Notes under the pieces: model-generated | What the model saw: only the letters and a program-made list of their open reading frames with translations | Databases searched by the model: none | What the model was told of the DNA's origin: nothing | From: Ostrinia nubilalis | Lineage: Eukaryota; Arthropoda; Insecta; Lepidoptera; Crambidae | DNA length: 64,000 bases | Reading direction: 5' to 3' | Assembly (NCBI RefSeq): GCF_963855985.1 | Contig: NC_087092.1 | Span: 3,906,001 to 3,970,000 of the forward strand | Shown: positions 37,057 to 48,500 of the stretch, piece after piece | How positions within the stretch are numbered: position 1 is the first letter of the stretch | Layout of the letters: each line of letters opens with the position of its first letter | Translations under genes and position numbers: made by a program

Positions 37057-39095
37057 CCCGCGCGGGCCCGCCCACGCGCCCGGCACTCGCACTCGCTCTG
37101 AGGCCGAGTCGGCGGCTCGCACTCGGCTGGTGCTTCGACGGATTTCTTTTGTGTGCTCCCACGAGACGCGCCTCGCCGGCCCGGGGAGGCCGCGGGAGCG
37201 TCGCGCTCGTTCTGCTGACCCTCACCTTGACCGGTACCGAAACGACACTGACAGTTCGACGCTTTCGACCAGAGAGAGGCTATTATTTTGATTTGATTCA
37301 ATCGACTGAGTAGATTAGGTCACAAATATTCATAGAGCTATACCTGTTATCTAAATATACAAACGAATACTCAACTCGTGTAAGTCAACGATGAACGATG
37401 TGAATTTTAAATTCCCTGTATTCAAATCTTCAACTTTATCATGTGTAACGAAGCGTAGGTTAATTTTATGTATGATAATATACAAAGCGAAAGTGATTCA
37501 TAAATTTTATTATATTAACAGTGCAATACGGTTAACGTCGTGTAGTAGAATTATTTCTAAAATGAAAAGAATTTGTTAGTGGAAGCCTAAAAGAACTTAG
37601 CTCACTAAATAATGCCAAAGAATGATAATGAAACTGACAATTGAGTATGAAGTGTGCGGCGCGCCCCGGCGCGGCGCGGCGGACTAGCTCGTGTGCTGTG
37701 GAACTTCAACGAAGCAACCATATCAAGGAAATGAACACACCTATAAGAATAGCAAAATATTGTATTGTGTATGTACATAACTACCATTGTCATTAGATTG
37801 TTCGCAAACTACACGTTTGTAGCTCGACTCCCTTTGTAGGTACTGAACTACTTTTTACGGAGTCGCTGTAGGACATGAGAGTGCAAATGAAATGCATAAT
37901 ATACATTAAATTAGTGCTACTAGAGTTATAGTTAGTACAGACAATGAAATTTTATTAGATAATATTGCCCTCGGGCGTAATTTTAATGATAAGTGATACA
38001 ACCCATGAGGGTACAGAATATATGACCAGACATTATAACACCACTTAATTTAAGTAATGCGTAGGTATATTCGTAGGTAGCTCGGAATAGAAATTTCAAT
38101 AGTGATTATCAAATAATATTATGAAAAATGCGTACATCACCTACTTGCCTTTACAATAGTTGTAGCTGATTTGAATTTTATGCACAATTATATTCTCAAT
38201 TTAATAAATATTTTACGGATATTAAAGTTACCTGTAGTCTCCCTAATTAAACTTTTTGAATATTATTCTGGAGCATAAGATTTCCCATTATTGATAGGAG
38301 ACGACAAGCAAGTAGAATGTAAAGCTTCGGCATAGAGTAACGATTGTAAATAGTAACGCATTACATGAACTTATTATTACATTTATATTCGCTATGTTAC
38401 AATATGTTTATCCAATAGCGTCTAATGCGACTAACTGACGTAACACTACATTACAGTGATAATGATGAAAGTGATCCCTTTAGCTTTGTAAAAATTGTAC
38501 ATTTCTTTTACGATTAATTTATATTAAATTTGTTATTGTAGCTTTGTTGAATGCAATTATTTTTTATTGTTTTGTTTATGTATCAAAGAGAAGTATTTTA
38601 GGCTAAATTCAATTGTTATTTATTTTCGGAAGCTGTAAAATGTGATTTGGCACAATTTCCTTTTATAAAATTGTAATTATTCTTGTAAATATTTTGTCCT
38701 AAAATGATGTTTGACTTTCGTTCTTTAACTTTTTTTAAATTTTATACCATCTTTACGTTAAGACGATCTCAAGTTTGTTGAATGTTTGCAAAGCGTTCCT
38801 TTTAAAGTTTTATTTGTAAATATATCATTTAATGTAGGAACAGTGAATTTACTAATTTTACTGAATATTCTAAGTAGAGGATAGGCGGCAGTAGCGGCGT
38901 GCGCCCGCGCCGAGTCCGCTTGCAAAACATTTGTATTCAAACAATCTATTCATGTTCTTCGTGTAATCAACTATGAACTTAAAAATAACCACCTATTAAA
39001 GACATTTGCAAATGTGTAAACTTATCCAGGTTTACGATATACTTGTCATTGTGTATATTTTGGAGCAATGGAAATAAAATATTGAATCATTTAAA
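37057..39095 (+). other. Probable RhoGAP 3' UTR
   Basis: No further exon is visible. AATAAA occurs at 38203-38208 and, better placed, at 39073-39078, followed about 20 bp later by a GT-rich stretch (CAGTGTTTGTTTTA). The AT-rich character changes to repeat DNA just beyond. The extent is inferred. Confidence 0.5.
39073..39078 (+). terminator. Candidate poly(A) signal of the RhoGAP gene
   Basis: AATAAA with a downstream GT-rich element at about 39097-39110. An alternative AATAAA lies at 38203. Confidence 0.5.
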
Positions 39096-39339
39096 ACAGT
39101 GTTTGTTTTACAATCATTAATAATATAAACCCACAAAAAAATATAACTTTCTTTGTAGGTATAATAGAAACATTATTCCTTGAAGTTGCATAGCTATAAA
39201 ATTTGGCAAGCAAGCAAAAACTAACCTACAATCACATAGCCGCGCAATCAAAAGTACCAGGGCTGCATAACAAAAAGAGCTAGTCCGAAACGTAAAGCCC
39301 CTTCCCACCACCGGAGAAAGCATCATACCCCTCCAAATA

Positions 39340-39720
39340 AGTGCAAAGGAGACGAATGTATCATACGTCACAATCTTTGAATGAATTATATTGTGAGAGA
39401 CGAAAATATAGATTGCCAGCTGCTAAAAAGAGACGAAAAAACATCATCTTTGACAACCTGAAAAGGCATGATGCGCTCCCAAATAGGTGGAAAAGAGACA
39501 AATGTATTATACTATGTTCATCGTCTAAAAATAGTGGCAATGTGGGTAGATGTGAATTATTAAAACGAACGATTGATCTTGTGAGACAAAGCATATGTAT
39601 TGCCAGCTGCTAGAAAGAGATGGAATGTGTGAGTAGTGATATTCAAAGCAAACTCTTGCGCACTTCTGTGCTCCTAGTACCAGTGCGCGTATGTAAACCA
39701 ATTTGTATGGATAAAAAGGC
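39340..39720 (-). repeat. Repeat unit, inverted copy
   Basis: Blocks such as TGCGCACTTCTGTGCTCCTA, TTGCCAGCTGCTAGAAAGAG and TGTGGGTAGATGTGA are reverse complements of 40270-40490 and 41590-41830. Together with those copies it forms large inverted arms around 40 kb. Confidence 0.7.
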
Positions 39721-40269
39721 TGGTTTATTGAGAACTTGTCGATTTCTCTATAAACATTTGCTACGTGCAAAATAGTCCTACAGCTTATTTCTACTTATTT
39801 ACTAGTTAATTAGTTTTTCAGTGGTAGTAGTACCAGTAGTACATGGAAAAATCATATTATTATTTTGTAATATTATTGAATAAGTAAATAAAAAGTAAAT
39901 ATTAAGCAGAACTGTTATTATTGGTAGGCCAACAATGCAAGATCTAAGCAGGTAGGACGAACATAGGCGGGTCTCATGTCATACAGTACTGAAGAAGGAA
40001 CTTTTTTTTACTAATTCAAGTTGTTTTGAAATAAATAAGTAAGTATATTTAACAAAGTTAACAATTGACTACTTAACGAAGTTTGTGTGGGAAGGAAGTT
40101 TATGTGTTCGTTTTATGAGCATAGGCCATTTCAGTCGGTCCGGTAATAACGAGTTCGGAAAAATAATTCTTAAAACGTCTTTCTTAAACTTGGTAAGCCA
40201 TAAACCATAATAGAAACAAAATTTTAATGCAAAACTAGCATTTTCTTACTAGGATAATGTCAGTTTAGA

Positions 40270-41230
40270 AAATTGGTACTACCAGGAGCACAGAAGTGCG
40301 CAGGAGTTGCTTAGAATATTACTACTCATACATTACATCTCTTTCTAGCCGCTAGCAATACATATGCTTTGTCTCACAAGATCGCTCGCTGTAATAAATC
40401 ACATCTACCCACATATTGCCTCTATTTTTATTGACGAGGAACATAGTCTAATACATTTGTCTCTTTTCTACCTATTTAGAATAGCATCATGATGCGGCAT
40501 ACTTAATAGACTAAGAGCTAGTGAACGCCAGACCTACGTCATTTTATAAAAGCTGAAAGTTTGTCAGCGTATGCTCCCAATATAGGATATAATGTTGGTG
40601 AATTATGAAGTTTGGGTCGTGGTGGCTTTGGGAGCTACCCTAAAAAAACTGTCTGGCAAGAAGTTGGAACTGTCAAAACTGTCTGGCTGTTGGGGAAAAT
40701 ACTTCTAATTATTGCCCAAATGTTATACATAAAAATCAGATTTTATAGTATAACGTAAGTCTAACTTTTACGGTGGCTTTTTCTGTATATTCAAAAGACT
40801 GTAATTCTACTAACGTTATACCATTAAATCTGATTTTTATGTATAATATTTGGACAATAATTAGAAGTATTTTCCCCAACAGCCAGACAGTTTTGACAGT
40901 TCCAACTCCTTGAAAGACAGTTTTTTTAGGGTAGCTCCCAAAGCCACCACGACCCAAACTTCATAATTCACCAACATTATATCCTATATTGGGAGCATAC
41001 GCTGACAAACTTTCAGCTTTTATAAAATGACGTAGGTCTGGCGTTCACTAGCTCTTAGTCTATAAGGTTGTGAGAGAGGTTGTTCTGCTATCTCTCTTTC
41101 CCTATGCCACACAACATACTACTCGTTCTATGATGCACTCCTGGTACCTCAGCCAGAATACGAAGTAAAGTTGGTAATATTGCGTAGTTTTTATTGACAT
41201 GTCCATCTTGTATTATTTTATCAAACTAAG
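40270..41230 (+). repeat. Repeat unit, direct copy I, interrupted by a foldback element
   Basis: It contains GGAGCACAGAAGTGCGCAGG, ATTACATCTCTTTCTAGC and CTCACAAGATCG in the same order as 41590 onward. The 558-bp palindrome at 40506-41063 splits it. The right part (TCAGCCAGAATACGA) recurs at 41912 and 41945. Confidence 0.7.
40506..41063. mobile_element. 558-bp foldback (palindromic) element
   Basis: ATAGACTAAGAGCTAGTGAA at the left end is exactly inverse-repeated at the right end (TTCACTAGCTCTTAGTCTAT). The two arms of about 240-250 bp match nearly perfectly, meeting around a short central spacer near 40745-40820. No coding frame is present. It splits a repeat that is uninterrupted at 41590-42038. 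Confidence 0.85.
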
Positions 41231-41589
41231 TTCAAATAATAACTATCATTTGAAAGTAATTTCAATATTATCATTAATATAATGACAATAATGATAAGTT
41301 ATTAAGTGGATTCAGTGATATTTAATACGTATCAGGAAATTTACAGTTAATTTAGTTTAGTATTTTGTGATATGATTGAAAAGTATATAAAAAAATAAAT
41401 TAAATAATAAGCAGAATTATTAGCCACCCATTAAAGTTTTTCTTATTAAAATTATGTGTGTGTTCTGAAAAATAAAACATTCGTAAGGCTGCATTTCTAC
41501 ATTCATAAGCTGTAGAACTACTTTGCATTTTTACAGAGAAATCGACAAGTTTTCAATAAACTAGCGTTTTTATCCATACTAAATTAGTT

Positions 41590-42038
41590 TACACCTGCGC
41601 ACTGGTACTAGGAGCACAGAAGTGCGCAGGAGTTTGCTTTGAACATCACTACTCACACATTCCATCTCTCTCTAACAGCTGGCAACACATATGTTTTGTC
41701 TCACAAGATCAATCGTTCGCTTTAATAAATCACATCTATCCACATATTGCTACTTATTTTTTGACGATGAACAATGCTTAATACATTTCTCTTTCCCACC
41801 TATTATCAAGCGCATCATGCCATTTCAGGTTGTGAAAGAGGATGTTTTGCTATCTCTCTTTCTCTATGCCACAGATAACATAGTACTATTTAGTCCTATG
41901 CACTCCTGGTACCTCAGCCAAAATACGACGTGAAGTTGGCACCTTAGCCAGAATACGACGTGAAGTTGGCAGACTTGTAAAGATTTATTACGTAGTTTTA
42001 ATTGGCATGTCCATTTTGTCGTATTATTTTATCAAACT
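41590..42038 (+). repeat. Repeat unit, direct copy II
   Basis: It aligns with copy I without the foldback insertion. TTGGCAGACTTG is preceded by a small local duplication (CAGAATACGACGTGAAGTTGG twice, near 41920-41970). The copy is cut at CAAACT (42033-42038) by the following retroposon. Confidence 0.7.
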
Positions 42039-42413
42039 TGGAGGGTAGTTGAACGGGAAGCATGGTCGATCTGTTTTAATGGTTTCAATTTATTATTTAA
42101 TGGACTTTAGTGTACAAATTTGGTGTTATTTTGTGTTCTAAAGTGCAGTGAAGTGATAAATTATAAAAAACATTGAAATACTTCGAATTTAAGCGCGCAT
42201 CGAGTGTCGAGTGGGTTGTCGTATGAACAACCCGCTTTGGACCCGGTGGCGTCTTGAAACCTGCTTACGGGCATACTTAACTCCACGGAATCCATGAAAA
42301 ATCAATAGAACTGAAACACCTACGTTCTATTGTTAACTATGTCAATTTTCACTCGACATTAGCAGAAATAAACCTCCCAGAGAGGTTTGGTTGCCATTAA
42401 AAAAAAAAAAAAA
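42039..42413 (+). mobile_element. Poly(A)-tailed retroposed sequence
   Basis: About 373 bp, absent from copy I at the same point (CAAACT|AAGTTCAAAT), ends in 15 A residues. AATAAA at 42367-42372 lies about 27 bp before the tail. These are the marks of reverse-transcribed, polyadenylated RNA. No open frame or known SINE promoter is seen, so it may be a non-coding transcript or a LINE tail. Confidence 0.7.
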
Positions 42414-42649
42414 GTTCAAATTAACAACTTTCATTTGAAATTAATTTGAATATTATCATTAATGTCATTTAGTTAATAAGTGGCTAAAACTTGACTTGTG
42501 TGATTTACGTATTTTTTGTGAATAGCAGGATAGGGGTTAGTTTAAAATGCCAGTATACTGTGTTATAGTGTTTTATTTCATATTACGTTCATCGAATAAA
42601 CATTAACATCTAGTCATTCACGATACAGAATCAAAAATATAATTTTCAT

Positions 42650-44440
42650 TCACCAAGTGTAAGAATCGAAGTTGTACCCAGAATTTTTTAGAGTTTGTAA
42701 ACTTTTCATTTTCATAAAAGCAAGTGTTCTCGTGACAGCAAGCAAGGCAGCCTGGTCGACCTAAATTTATCTAAAGTAAACGTACCATAGCATTACACAA
42801 AACACCAAAAAGCTAATAGAGGCATTGCCCCTTCGTCGTAAGTAGTAACGGCAATCTTACATGATAATAAACCATATTACAGAAGTTGTGTTTAGATTTT
42901 ATTTAACAAAATTACTAATATCATGAAACTGATTGATTTCAATTATGTAGACTGACAATAAACCGAACAAAATGTAGAAAACTCTCACAATTGATACAAA
43001 TTATATATTATATTATTCGGATATTTGTATAATACTGCTTATTTATTGATATATAGCTAAAGACTATTTGTAATATTATTTGAAACACTCCCACTACAGA
43101 CACTGAAACTATGGTATAAGATAAATATTTGACATACTTACATTAACAACAATAAACGTACAGTAATTTGAAATACATATAATAAATGCAGACAAATATC
43201 AAATAAAATGTACCTAGCACACAAATCAGTCATGAATGTAATTTCTTTAAATATTTTCGTTAGTACTTTCCCGTCTAAATATTAAGAGATCTTTTAGAAT
43301 TTTAATGCCCATTAAAATAATAAACAGTTCACACATACACACAAGCAGTACTTATCTTTCCAAGCGATTAGAACTAATAAAACAAATCTTATTTACCATA
43401 CAACAACAAAAAAATAAGTAGAGGCAAGAGGTATTTTCTCTAGCAAAATAAAAATATCATTATGAGTATAAATAAATAATTCGGCTATAAGTGTCAGCAC
43501 GATAAGTAGCCTTCAGTGGCCTTTGAATAAGTTGCTGATCAAAAACGCTAATGTCATCATAGCTAAGACATAAAATATTGCCTCATTATGTATTAATTCA
43601 TCACCAAGTACCTATATAAAACAAAAATATTTTTGTGACAAGGTGTCTTTGTGATTTCCTATCTACATTTCGAAAGATTAGTATCTAAAAATTCATCATC
43701 AATTTGTGAATTCTAGCTACAAGTTAAAAAGGCTTAGGCGTATTAGTACTGTTAGATGGACATATTTTATACCTGAACATTTTAACAAATAAAAAGTCGG
43801 TATGCCATCTTTAATTAACATGTCCACCAAACTTATCTTTATCTTTTGAAGCCTTGATGTTCTCCTAGTACCATTTAATAGCGAAAACAGTATAAGAACA
43901 CATGTTCATTGAATGTAATGCATACATCGGGGGGCTCGACATTGTAAGAAGTTTTAATGTTTATCCAGCAACATGTCACACGTACATTAAGCACATAGAT
44001 ATTATTTATCTCCGAAAGCTTTTTATATGATAATGCGAATATCTAATGAAAATTATTTCCAAAATGTCAACCATAGACATTTCTAGAATATAATATAGCC
44101 ATTGAACAAAATGTAGCAACATTATAGAGTTCAGAACAATAATTCACAACATCAATTGAATTTACTTACATCAAGAGAGAGCCTCTACAACCACCCGATA
44201 TACACATAAGCACGCATAGGCTGAGGGTCCACATTTTAATGACTAACAATGAACCACAAATGCTCAGGCAGTGCTATCTTCCATTCATAACACATTAATA
44301 ATGCCTACAATTTCATCAGCACATCGAAAACGAGAAAAGAAATAAAATATTCCTTCATCCAAAAACACGGGGACGCTACAAACACAGCACCACAGTGCTA
44401 TGTGGAATCTGGGCCTACGCAGACAAATCGACAGCGGTAT
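42650..44440. other. AT-rich non-coding DNA, possible TRIM37 3' region
   Basis: No gene is seen. TTTATT (AATAAA on the - strand) at 43042-43047 could serve TRIM37, but this would make a 2.3-kb 3' UTR including the satellite; it is unproven. Confidence 0.4.
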
Positions 44441-44449
44441 GAAACCAAG

Positions 44450-45290
44450 CTTACGCTTCAAATTCTGCGTCAACGCAATTCCGCGGGGACCCACGCGGTT
44501 TGAGACCGAGCTTACCCAGTCAAAATCTGCGTCAACGCAATTCCGCGGGGACCCACGCGGTTTGACACCGAGCTTACCTAGTCAAAATCCGCGTCAACGC
44601 AATTCCGCGGGGACCCACGCGGTTTGACACCGAGCTTACCTAGTCAAAATCCGCGTCACCGCAATTCCGCGGGGACCCACGCGGTTTGACACCGAGCTTA
44701 CCTAGTCAAAATCCGCGTCACCGCAATTCCGCGGGGACCCACGCGGTTTGACACCGAGCTTACCTAGTCAAAATCTGCGTCAACGCAATTCCGCGGGGAT
44801 ACGCAGTTTAGACCGAGCTTACCTAGTCAAAATCCGCGTCAACGCAATAGGGATGTTTCCTGGGTCAAAAAGCAAGAGTTTTAATTAGTCCGTCAGTTAA
44901 CTTATCAAAAAATACTCTACACGTATTTTTCACTTTTTCAAACTAATGAAAATTTAAAGAGATAAAGCGCGCCAAAGTTCATAAGAAGAGGCCCGTGACG
45001 TCATGTGCGTGCATAAAATTGCCGCACGTTGTGACGTCGTGCGGAACTTCAACGCACCATAACTATGTAATTATTTGTTACATTGACAAATAAAAATATA
45101 CGTGTCCAATATTTTTTGATATTAAACATGACGGACTAAAAAAATTTTTTTAGGAAACTAGCCTATTCCGCGGGGACACAAGCGATTTGAGACCGAGCTT
45201 ACCCAGTCAAAATCTGCGTCAACGCAATTCCGCGGGGACCCACGCGGTATGACACCGAGCTCACCTAGTCAAAATCTGCGTCTACGCAAA
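44450..45290. repeat. 62-bp satellite array, interrupted
   Basis: The unit contains CAACGCAATTCCGCGGGGAC, CCACGCGGTTTGACACCGAG and CTTACCTAGTCAAAATC. Starts of CCGCGG at 44481, 44543, 44605, 44667, 44729 and 44791 give an exact 62-bp period; more copies resume at 45170 and 45231. A MITE separates the two parts. It lies just 3' of the TRIM37 stop codon. Confidence 0.9.
44859..45164. mobile_element. MITE inserted in the satellite
   Basis: The array breaks at CGCAA and resumes at TTCCGCGG. The inserted 306 bp has imperfect inverted ends: TAGGGATGTTTCCT and TTAGTCCGTCA on the left, TGACGGACTAA and AGGAAACTAGCCTA on the right. Confidence 0.65.
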
Positions 45291-45390
45291 TTGGGAACCT
45301 CTTTCGAAACCAAGCCTATCAGTGGTGGTACTCGCGACGGTAGCGGGCGGGCGCGGCGAAACACACGCACAGGTGTTGGGGCGCGCCGGG

Positions 45391-45546
45391 TCAATCCAAG
45401 TCGCGCTGCGCCGGCGCCGACGGCGGCGACCACGGCTGAACTGGCGGCGTGGCGGCGCGCGCGCCGGTTTCAGAGCCGAGGCATTCCGGCGCGGCGCCGG
45501 GACTTTCCAGGGATAGCGTGTTCAGCAGCATATCGAAAAGCGTGTC
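45391..45546 (-). CDS. TRIM37: TRIM37 last exon (11)
   Basis: Phase 0, 51 codons and TGA (45391-45393): [17 protein letters not shown] followed by an Ala/Pro-rich tail ending QRDLD. The acceptor on the - strand is CCTCCAACAACAG. The phase matches exon 10 ending DYN. The satellite array starts about 100 bp further on. Confidence 0.75.
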   Translation of the reverse strand, partial: DTLFDMLLNTLSLESPGAAPECLGSETGARAATPPVQPWSPPSAPAQRDLD

Positions 45547-48500
45547 CTGTTGTTGGAGGTGGGTTGTTAGTATAAAGTAACCGCACACTTGACCACTAGT
45601 AGCCACAATATTGTTTTAAACTTTCATGGTCACTGACATAATTATTATTACTGACGGAATTGCTACCATTACATCTCACCCGCAAGTTTCCTCAGTTACT
45701 CCGTGACCATGGCGCTTGCAACAGTGCCGAAATATCGGAAACTCAAAATTAAGGTACATGGTAGCAATCCCGTCAGTAATAATAATTATAGTAGACACAA
45801 TTTCAAGAATGTTTGCTCGCAGCTCTGAAGACACTCAATGGCGGCGACTAGAGGCCAAATGCCCGAGCGCTCTAAATGTGAAGTTGCATTGAAATTATTG
45901 TTGCGAATGCGGCAAACAATGTTCCTACATAATTCCACATTCATTTGTATTACATGAAAAATAATCATGCTAATAATAATCATTTTTGTTGAACATTGAT
46001 AAATGTGGATAGTTAATTTTATTTATTCGGAATCGGAAAAGAAAACCATATCTTTAACAGTCATGCTATTAAAAAAATACATTGAAGTAACAGTTTCACA
46101 AGCCATATTAATAAAGCAACACATAAATTCTAGTGTAATTTTACAGATGAACGCAAGAATTTAGGGTTATTTTAGAAGCAGTTCAAAATAGATAAATCTA
46201 AAGTTATATCAATATAAAGAATATGAAAATAAATTAGTAGTATAGCATATTATCTATACACATAATTAATATTAGTAACATACGAGAGAATTCAAACAGG
46301 ACGTGGTGAGGTCAGTCACCTCTCTCCCCGCACAATTCCGACTCTGGAGTCGAAACATAAAGAATAAAGTGTATTACAAACAAGCCATATTGTTTACGTT
46401 ATCATAGTTCGAATATTAAAATATACACTGGGATAGACGGGTCATAACAGTATATTCGAATAAAAATTAGTAGAGGGATTCTTCTGTATATTTAAGGAGT
46501 AGGAAACCTGATTCCACCAAGATGTGCAAAAAGACAAAATGTTAGTAAATGTAAGAAAATGAATACATAAGTGTATAATTAAAAAGCTTCACCATAATCC
46601 ACGTCACAAAGTCGTAAGCGCCCACGGCTGTTAGTGCTGCTGTCTTCAGCTGCTCAGTTAGTAAATGCTAAAACAAGCACTGCTCCAATAATGGTCAGAC
46701 GTCTACGTATATTATGATTAATATCTGATAAAAGGTATTAATCCCTTTTCTTTATTTTAGATAGTATAATGTGACAGACCCAAAATGAATACACTTGGAG
46801 GGTCTTGTAAAGGCATACAGTAACAACAATATTAATGGGAAGAAAGACGCTTTTCATCAATATTATTGTTTCTGTATACAGTCAGTGTTAAATAGTTCGT
46901 GGCACCGTAAGTAGCCAAAACAGTTCGCACACGTCTTTATTAAAATTAGAATAAGTGTGTTTTCTACGTTTTGACCGCTTTGGGTGTCGTCACGAACTAT
47001 ACTGGTCATCACAATAATTGGCCCACCTACGTTTTACAGGAAAACTCGTTTCTACTGACACAATCATGGTGCCCCAACAATATTGGTGTTATTTGAAAGC
47101 CCAATAAATATCATTAAAGAAAAACACATTTAATTTCTTAATAAACGATTAACATAAACGCGATATACAATAAATGTGACTTGAAAAAAGACCTCACTTT
47201 GGGCTCACCTCTGGGATCAATTAGACCAATTTTTATGGTTATAAAACCAAATAATGATCTCACATGGCCTCTTTAACAGATGAATAGCGATTAATCCCAA
47301 CTTAACAGTTTTATAGCCATAAAAGTTGGCTCAAGCGTAACTACCTATTTTTTGAAGAAGTGACTGGATTCTTCTACAGACACATTTTTGGGGTAAAAAC
47401 CTTTCCTTTAATGAAATGAAGTTTAGAACTAGGCTTTTAAATGGTGCCAATATTGGTGGGAAGTGGGGATGCATACGTTTGAAACTGCTTGTCGCGGGAG
47501 GGTCGATTTTTGTGATGACCAGTGTATTTGACGTTGACTGTACCTCTACAAGATCTTCCCTGTCTATTCACCTAGGGACTACACTATAATACTCATGCCT
47601 TTACTCTGCATATTACCAAAGACCATTACCGGAGCAGTCAGCACACGAGTGGTTACAAAGCAGTAGTGAAGTGAATATTTACGTTGTAGTCCAAAATGAG
47701 TTCGACCTCGTCATTGTCGCTGACGGACGACACGGAGGGCCAGTAGTCGTGCAGCGCGAGCGCGGGCGACGACGCGCGCTCCGTCGAGATCGCCGACGTG
47801 CCAGCGCCGGCGCCCGAGCAGTGCCCCGAGCGGTCGGGCTCTGAGGATGGAAATAATGTGATGAATATCGATTTAAAGGTGCGTCTTTTGAATACAAAAT
47901 GATAACTTCTGAAGTAAGACTTTGATAAGATTGCTAAGTTAGATGCGAAAGCACTCTAAACATTATTTGTCAGTCACCACACAACAGTTTAGTTTCCTGT
48001 CGGGCTAGGATGCGCGCCGTGATATAATACTCTTATTGACGTCAAAATGTATGGGCAAAATCAATAAAATGGCGTGATAACCGCTTATAGCGGCGCCCAT
48101 TCTAGGCGTACTGGTATGACCAAGACTTTACTAGTAAATACAGTGTCGTTTGTAATAGTAGTTGTACGACTGGATCGTATACAATTTAGCTATCTACTTT
48201 TACCTGCAGGTCTTACTGGTTCTCTGGGTGTGGTCATTTTGCTTCTTACAGCTTCTTCGGAGACAGCAGCAGGCAGCGCAAGCGCGAAGCAGCGGCGCTA
48301 ATAGGAGAACGGTGCTCAATTTATGAACTTTTGAGTGCTGACGTCCTAGTGGCGCTTACCTGCAGGTCTCACTGGTTCATTATGATGCGTATGTCTTAAC
48401 TGCCCGGGGACAACATAGGCGTGTGCGGCAGGCGGCGCGGTCCTCGCGAGCCCTGCCCGCTGTTGGTTGGAGAGCGGTGCTCGCTTTCGGGGCTTTGGTT

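Noticed and set aside
36319..37313. Long antisense and alternate-frame open frames (up to 304 codons) over the last RhoGAP exon
   Set aside because: They mirror the very GC-rich, stop-poor sense exon, which has correct splice phase and family-like sequence. The other frames are Arg/Ala-rich and lack domains.
44450..45290. CRISPR-like array
   Set aside because: The 62-bp units are repeated throughout with no unique spacers, and the genome is animal.
47653..47682. TRIM37 ending in exon 10 at the TAA near 47653
   Set aside because: A consensus donor in phase 0 and a matching downstream exon with a good acceptor make continuation to 45391 more likely; an alternative end remains possible.
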